Position numbers and translations under genes: made by a program
Notes under the pieces: generated by a model
Database searches by the model: none
Seen by the model: the letters and a program-made list of their open reading frames with translations, nothing else
What the model was told of the DNA's origin: nothing
Shown: positions 57,475 through 64,000 of the stretch, piece by piece
Position numbering within the stretch: the stretch's first letter is position 1
How the letters are laid out: each line of letters begins with the position of its first letter
Assembly (NCBI GenBank): GCA_025738555.1
Contig: JAOVFP010000017.1
Location: 372,001 to 436,000 of the forward strand
DNA length: 64,000 nucleotides
Source: Cyathus striatus
Lineage: Eukaryota; Basidiomycota; Agaricomycetes; Agaricales; Nidulariaceae
Reading direction: 5' to 3'

Positions 57475-58235
57475 CTTGACGCATCGTGGGAAACGTGATC
57501 ACGTTGACTGTTCGACTTGTCGGCCGACGCCGGAGGAAGGGTCTCCTTTGCCCTCCTCCTCTCTTCTCCCATCTCCTCAAACCTCGTCCTTAACCTCCTT
57601 ATCACCATTATCCAAATAACCACATTCCCTTCGAGGTCCTTCCCCACTGCTTGTTCTTCCCCACCCCCCCTTTGTTGTTTAATATCTCATAGGCTACTGC
57701 CAGCTCAAAACACTCTGATATCTCTGCTTCCAGCATCACTAATAAGCTCTGGAATACATCACATCCCAACCAAATCTCTACCAGCTCATGTGCATTACTC
57801 TCCCCTCTGGCCTCTATCGATACATCACTAGAATTTCAACATTCATTCTTCCCCAACATGACGGATTATTTCGGTTCTTAAGATGTATAATCCCTCACAC
57901 TCTCATACTAAACATTTTCTTGTCCTTCCACCACAACCTTATGCAATGATGGAGTTTCATATTGGTGTTCATGTTCTTTAGAAATGGACAGAAGCTTCCA
58001 AAGACTACAGAATGTTCATTGTCACTGATTCATTACTTATAACTCAACCTACTGTAAGTGTATTTGGGTCAATGAGTACTCCACTCACCCCAACAATTGG
58101 CAGTAACTCAAGAAGACTTTGAATGATCACATATCTTAGTACAACAACTCAACTATTTCCAGTGGAATAAACCACAAACCTCTGAAAAGTCCATCCATAA
58201 GCTACAGTAGGAAGGAAGGAAAGAGTGCATGGTAG
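57475..58235 (+). pseudogene. Gene-relic family copy, uninterrupted version
   Basis: Starts with the segment shared with 51230-51314 and runs on through TTTGCCCTCCTCCTCTC without the 51315 insertion, then follows the relic order to CTACAGTAGGAAGGAAGGAA at 58203. AT-enriched compared with the 17 and 52 kb copies, consistent with C-to-T decay. No intact frame. Confidence 0.5.
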
Positions 58236-58270
58236 GGTGTGGATGGATGCAAAGGAGCATGCAAGAGGGG

Positions 58271-60600
58271 TGTCAGCCAATATTTTCATTAAATGCCTAG
58301 GTTTTATGATCATGGTGATCATATAAGCTAGGCATTTTTTTTATGATCACCCACTATTATATATGTAGTATTGAATGTATGATTAGTAGTGAACCTATAG
58401 GTGATCTTAAGTGATCTTTCAGTGTTTTAGTAGTGTTTCAGGTGGATATTCACTTACTACTGGTACTAATGAATCTACAGGTGATCATAAGTGATCATTA
58501 GGTGTTTCAAGTACATATTCACTTATTACTGGTACTAAAGAATGTATAGGTGATCATAAGTGATCATTATATATTACAATAGTATTGTCACACATCCACA
58601 CACATCACAATTGTCACATCATTCCTGCACTTCACAAATTTCCTGTGCATCACATTTGTCACATCATTCCCAAGCATCACACATTTCCTGTGCACCACAT
58701 TTGTAACACATCTATGTTTGTCACATCATTCCTGCACTTCATATATTTCCTGCACATCACATTTGTCACATCATTCCCGCGCTTCAAATATTACCCACGC
58801 ATCACAATTGTCACATCATTCCTGCACTTCACGCATTTCTCGTGCTTCACATTTGTCACACATCCATGCATGTCACAATTGTCACATCATTCCTGAGCTT
58901 CACATATTTCCCACGCATCATATTTGTCACACATTCCTGCACATCACATTTGTCATGCTTTAATGTGTTTGTCATGCTTTGGAAGCATGTCACATGTTTC
59001 TATACTTTTCACAATCAATGAATTAGAGCATCCAGTGATGCTACATTAAAGCCCCAACCCATTGTTTAGTAATGTAATTCAGGCTCTTGCATTGACAACT
59101 CTACATTGATGATTCTGCAATAGCTACATTTCTGAGGTGCAGCACAAGATACATAATGTGTTTTTCATGAATGTTGTGTTTGTCAAGCACATTGCAACTT
59201 TTTGCAAATGTCACACTTCTCAATCATGTGAGATTTATTTGTCTCTGCAACTATTGAAATTGCTATGGCAGTGGAGTAAGTATCCAAGGTACAGAGAAAA
59301 TTATAAATGCATAGGAAACAATATGTACTTGTAGAATTGAAAGACTTAACATGGAAAATGACAATCAGAGAGTTGTGGAATTGTGGTAGTAATAAGAAAC
59401 TAGAATGAAATATGTAGAGTGTTTATGTAGTTGGAGTCTTAGCACTATTGAGAGAGCATGAGATACTTGAGAATGAGATGGTATGAGATGTTTTATATGA
59501 GGTCTAGAGATGTAATAAAATGACAGTAAAAACTATAATGGTTTGTCTGGATATGAGAGATGATGAAATTATGAAAGAACAACACATGCATGACAAATGT
59601 GAAAGAATGGTGAATATATGTGATCCCAAATCACATCAAATTCACATGTCTCAGTCATTAGATAGTCATGATTCTTGTATCAACCATTACTTATTCTTAT
59701 ATCTTCAACACACATTATTGAGTCACATATATGATTACTCTGTATGATTACATGACACTTCTACACTGTCATATGTGTTTCACTTTTCTGACATATGTGA
59801 TATTGCTCTTTTAGTATCAGTCATTTATACATATGAAAACCACCTCTTATAATTCTCTACACATTCTTGTGCAGTAGTGATTACTTACTTGCTTGCCTAT
59901 TCTTTAGTTTAGTATTTATTCACTTAAGGCCTCTTTGCCTTTTCTTCTCTCTTGCCTAAAATAACTTACTATTGCTTCTCCATAGTCATGTGCAGTATTG
60001 TTATTGACAGGATCTGTAAAAAGTATAAAACATTTTCATTATAGACTTGTTGGAATACCATCAACATGCTACAATCATGACACACATGCAAGCATAATGT
60101 GCTTAAAATGTATGGCACTCCTCATAAATGTGACACATATGACATGTGTGATGCTCATGTAATATGTGACAAATGTGACATGTGACGCGCTTCCAAAGCA
60201 TGACAAACATGTTAAAGTGTGACAAATGTGACACGCGGGAATGTGTGACAAATATGATGCACGGGAAATATGTGAAGCGTGGGAATGATGTGACAATTGT
60301 GATGTGCATGGATGTGTGACAATACTATTGTAATATATAATGATCACTTATGATCACCTATACATTCTTTAGTACCAGTAATAAGTGAATATGTACTTGA
60401 AACACCTAATGATCACTTATGATCACCTGTAGATTCATTAGTACCAGTAGTAAGTGAATATCCACCTGAAACACTACTAAAACACTGAAAGATTACTTAA
60501 GATCACCTATAGATTCACTACTAATCATACATTCAATACTACATATATAATAGTGGGTGATCATAAAACCTAGGCATTTAATGAAAATAATTGGCTGACA
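58271..60600. mobile_element. TGTCAGCC-ended element with minisatellite shoulders
   Basis: Left end TGTCAGCCAATATTTTCATT and right end inverse TGTCAGCCAATTATTTTCAT begin inverted arms of about 300 bp. The left arm has an extra 35-bp internal duplication near 58305-58340. Inside each arm lie GTCACA/TGTGAC repeats (58585-58990 and 60100-60330, unit near 48 bp at left). The 1-kb centre is unique and non-coding. No clear target duplication. Confidence 0.75.
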
Positions 60601-62860
60601 CTTATGCATGCAAAGTGATATCATTTTACACTTCAGACGAGGGTGGATCGGATCACTGTAAATATGGTACAGCCCAATTTACTTAACAATTAGAATCATT
60701 TTCTAGGTATCTGATTGGCTAATGAATGACTTCCTGCAGCATTTAGAAGCCTAGATTAAATTTATAAATGTCTTAAGCAAGATTGGTCATGATGCCAATG
60801 TCAAAATCAGTTTAATTTGACAGCTGATCTTGAAACTGACCTCTTTTTAGATAATAATCTGGAAGAGGCCTCCCCCCCCTCTTCTAGTTCTAAATGCCCT
60901 CTTCTAAATGCACTTTCAATCTCTGATGTCAAAATCTCTGCAGGGATGTATCATCTCAAGATTCACACTACTGTATACAATGTCTTTCCTTCCCTTGTAT
61001 GACATATTCACAGTATAATTGGCAATGTAGTCAGCTCTATGTTGTGCTCTTTCATGTATTTATTCATTACATTGACTCTCTGTGCAATCAACATATTGCT
61101 GCATACTTATTTTTGAGGAAACCAGTCCACAGTGCCATTGATATTCTTGACTATGGGAAAGAACAATACTAACACCAGAGAAAAGGCTACATCAGACTAG
61201 CATGTACATATGTATTATTTAGTTTACAGAGTATTTGAAAGATTCAGTCATGACAAGACAGGTAAAAAGAAATGTTGTTGTGAATAGATAAAAAGATAAA
61301 CATATGATAAGATTACAACAGCACTGATAAAATTTAGAAATGACATTGAAAGTCTGTGAGAAATTGTGCTATGGTTAGAAATGCAGGCCTAGATTAGCTG
61401 AGTGCTGCTTGCTTAATGTTTAGAAAAATAATCTGGGTTTCTAAACCCTGTGGGAAGTCATTCAATGCCTTTTCAGGACATTTTGTGATCAGTTACTGTA
61501 ACATTCTCTCATCATAATTAATGTGTGTGACTGCTCTGGTGTTCCACACCAACCATCTCCTTCTTCCCCTCTCATGTTGACATGTCATTGCCACACCATC
61601 AGCTTTCAGGCTCAACTGCACTGCTGATATCTTTATGTCCTCTGGACACCATTCCTCCCCTTCATTCCAACACATAATACATGGTGGTCTCAACCACCAA
61701 GTCCATTTACTGAGTCCCTCCTGCTGTCTTCCAGTCCAACTCTTACACTATCATTATTGTGGAATTGGGAGGATTGGCCAAAAAGTTGCAAAGCTTCAGA
61801 TATCTGAAGGTAAAAAGCATTGAAATAAGTAGTAAAGTGTAAACATAAATGTTATTGACTCATAACACTCATTCACCATTCTGATTCCTAATACACCTTA
61901 AATAGATGCCTGGAAGCCTCCCTTCCTGAGCAATAATCCATGCAATTTACTCTAGATCAACAGTCAGCAGTTTACTTAGCTTGGGAATGTGGTCTATACA
62001 AACATTAGCAACTTTCACTATCAGCAGTTCAAGCTTAAGTTTCACTATGACATTGTCAAAAGTGAATTGTGGAGTTAGTGATAGGACATTCAGCTGTGGC
62101 AGCCTGTGGGTCTGAAGTTTCTAAGACTATTTTTTTCTGTGGTACATTGTTTAATTGTACTCATGTTCATAATTGGAAGAGATTGATCAGGCATATAGGT
62201 GAGCTCTGGAGGAAATTTGCTTTGTGCTTCTGGGGGATTGAAGTCATTCTTAATTGATAGTACACTTAGTGGGATGACAAAGTAGGGGTTATTGATGTCT
62301 TCCTTCAATACCACCCAATTCCTGCAAGCATGCAGTTGTCACCATATTTTCAACTCTCTCTTCCCTTCTCCCTTCCTCTCGATGATGACAGCCCCTTTCC
62401 CATTGTCAGTCCACTTTGCTGAACAATGACAACTCACATGGTCAACCCAAAGACAGGCTTGATTCCTCCCACTTCTCTACCAGTAAGAAACACCAAATTG
62501 TATATTTTTTCTGTAGATAGCTTTTATCCATGATTTTGGATTTTCTATACAACAAATAGGTACAATTTTCACCATTGGATACCACCATTTATGTTACAAT
62601 GTGCTCACTCCAATTATCTTTGCATTCTATTGGTAATCATTACCACACAGGCATTTGTTGTTTAGTACTTGTAAAATTTATGATAAACCATTTCACTTGT
62701 TTCCTTGTATTTCTTCCTAATATCTAAAGATTTTATTACATGGTTCAAACCCAGCTCAAATCCGAAATTATGAAATATTGTCAGAACAAAATGACCAAAA
62801 TTAGAACTGAATTCTGTCTTGCACTTGAAACCCTCACATTCAGCTCATAGTCCTCTCTCT
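60601..62860. other. AT-rich spacer, one possible coding relic
   Basis: At 61693-61493 on the minus strand an open frame rich in Trp and charged residues (EGEEWCPEDIKISAVQLSLK) looks protein-derived but matches nothing I recognise. Decayed transposase C-terminal coding may extend from 62870 down to about 62770. Confidence 0.35.
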
Positions 62861-62864
62861 GGCC

Positions 62865-63735
62865 AAAGCCCTCATTCTTTGATAATATTCTCCATCCCCT
62901 TAAACCACCCTGGCATGGATGGATGGTAATTAGGAAAATAGAAGTCCTGATAGGTGTTCCCTGGCCCATTCTTATGATGACACCAGGTAGGATGTGGATT
63001 TTTTACCATTTTTTGGGCTGATACTGCATCTGGTGCTCACTGTTGGTGACTTGGTGCATTATCAAACATAAAAAGCCCAGTTGCAGATCTGTTTGTCTTC
63101 ACCTTGAAGATATCAATGGCTGTCTTCACTTGCTCAAGCAATTGCTCTGAGGCAAAATAGCCATCATGGTTCTTCCCTGCCTTAAAGACAATGCAAGCAT
63201 CCCTATTCAATATCAGGTATTGTTTTGGCTCACTTCCTAGTGTGTGCTTACTGCCCCTCAAATTTCAGATGTCCCCATTCCAGTACAAGGAACTCTGAAA
63301 TCATAATTGAAACTCCCTCACCTTTCAGTTCTGCTACTGGCTTGTTTGAAGAATGTCCCCATAGCAATTTTTGGCAGTTATTGGGATAGAATGTTGATTC
63401 ATCATGTGTGATAAGGTACAGTTGCAATTGAGTACCTTCAGGGAACATATGTGTTAATGGTGCTGAGATGAGATTCCTTTCATTATCATAAATATGAAAT
63501 CATTTTTCATATTCTTTCCAGCATTTACAGAACTCCTTCTGATACTTTATGATATCCTCTTGCTCATGGCCATCAATGCACATGCAATTCTGCTTTTTCC
63601 ATATTGCCAACTCAGCTTCTTCAGCCAATGTTGTGCAGTTTGTTCACTTATCCCTTGAGCCTTGATGTCTAAGCATTGTTGGACCTCTGGTGTTATGATA
63701 AAGTTTTGGTTGAGATGTTTATCATACAAGTCCAA
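62865..63735 (-). pseudogene. DDE-superfamily transposase, decayed
   Basis: The minus strand encodes blocks ISEQTAQHWLKKLSWQYG, YLITHDESTFYPNN with KGEGVSIMISEFLVLEWG, CIVFKAGKNHDGYFASEQLL, GLFMFDNAPSHQ, and KNPHPTWCHHKNG with MPGWFKGMENIIKE. HDES and FDNAPSH carry two catalytic Asp of a DDE nuclease of the type widespread in Agaricomycete genomes. Frame shifts separate several blocks and TGA stops at 63500-63502 and 63037-63039 (complement) replace expected Arg. Its 5' part recurs at 20730-20945. Non-functional. Confidence 0.75.
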
Positions 63736-63890
63736 TAGTCATGTGACTAACAAGCTCAAAGAACAAGTTAATTGGTATCAAAATCAAATAGTCTCGATTC
63801 ACAAGCTCTTAAGCTGTTAAACTTAAGTATGAGCAAAGTGAATGAATCAAAGTAAAGCTAGTTCAATTTAAGCTGAAGCTTGAGCTATAC
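63700..63890. repeat. Transposon 5' segment shared with 20.73 kb
   Basis: Near-identical to 20740-20940 (TCATACAAGTC, ATAGTCATGTGACTAA, GCTCTTAAG, AATTTAAGCTGAAGCT). It includes the transposase N-terminal codons and upstream sequence on the minus strand. Confidence 0.65.
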
Positions 63891-64000
63891 AGCCCAAGTT
63901 CCTACTGTTTAAATACAGGTTAGACTATACTAAAAATAAGTAAGAATGTAACCAAATATGTCTTGATGCAGAGCATCAACTGCACATTGCTGTGGCACAG

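Overview
The window reads as gene-poor nuclear DNA of a basidiomycete fungus, most likely an Agaricomycete. The evidence is the protein families present (DUF6532-like, DUF6589-like, NACHT-WD40, CFEM, MLKL-like N-terminal helices), introns of about 48-60 nt with GTRNGT...YAG borders, and a dense mix of fungal DNA transposons. No species call is possible from sequence reading alone. Family names rest on my recognition of motifs; no database search was run.

Layout. 1-4262: a broken Ty1/copia end, cut by a TIR element (870-2495) that is itself cut by a 1.76-kb foldback element (2499-4256). 4996-6483: an LTR piece beside a DUF6532-like gene with two in-frame TGA codons. 7.4-8.5 kb and 16.2-17.2 kb: two clusters of tRNA-Asp-like genes, one still foldable with a short intron, the rest decayed. 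9.3-15.3 kb: TIR elements and two CFEM-type surface-protein genes, one frameshifted and one a fragment carried inside a TIR element. 17.3-22.3 kb: gene relics, an inverted-repeat element and a hAT MITE. 22530-25573: an intact three-exon NACHT-WD40 (STAND/NLR-type) gene. 25.6-36.6 kb: mostly non-coding, with an 84-bp minisatellite, a CACTG-ended hairpin element and a hAT-like MITE with a perfect 8-bp target duplication.

The most interesting unit is 36762-45742. Two identical 31-bp inverted repeats enclose a DUF6589-like gene and a RecQ-type helicase gene that meet tail to tail with overlapping ends, and a separate hAT transposon sits between the left repeat and the DUF6589-like gene. This looks like a helicase-bearing DNA transposon with a second transposon nested in it. 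Six in-frame stops in the DUF6589-like gene, four in the hAT gene, two in the DUF6532-like gene and two in a DDE transposase at 63 kb are all TGA where arginine (CGA) is expected or plausible, pointing to C-to-T decay at CpG.

45.8-64 kb: MITEs, two minisatellite arrays, three TIR elements, an initiator-tRNA relic, a short MLKL-NTD-like gene (55289-56020) and a decayed DDE transposase. Comparing repeat copies inside the window recovers empty insertion sites for three TIR elements (29956, 49646 and 51315). Few genes look functional: the NACHT-WD40 gene, probably the RecQ-type ORF, possibly the MLKL-like gene and one tRNA-Asp.
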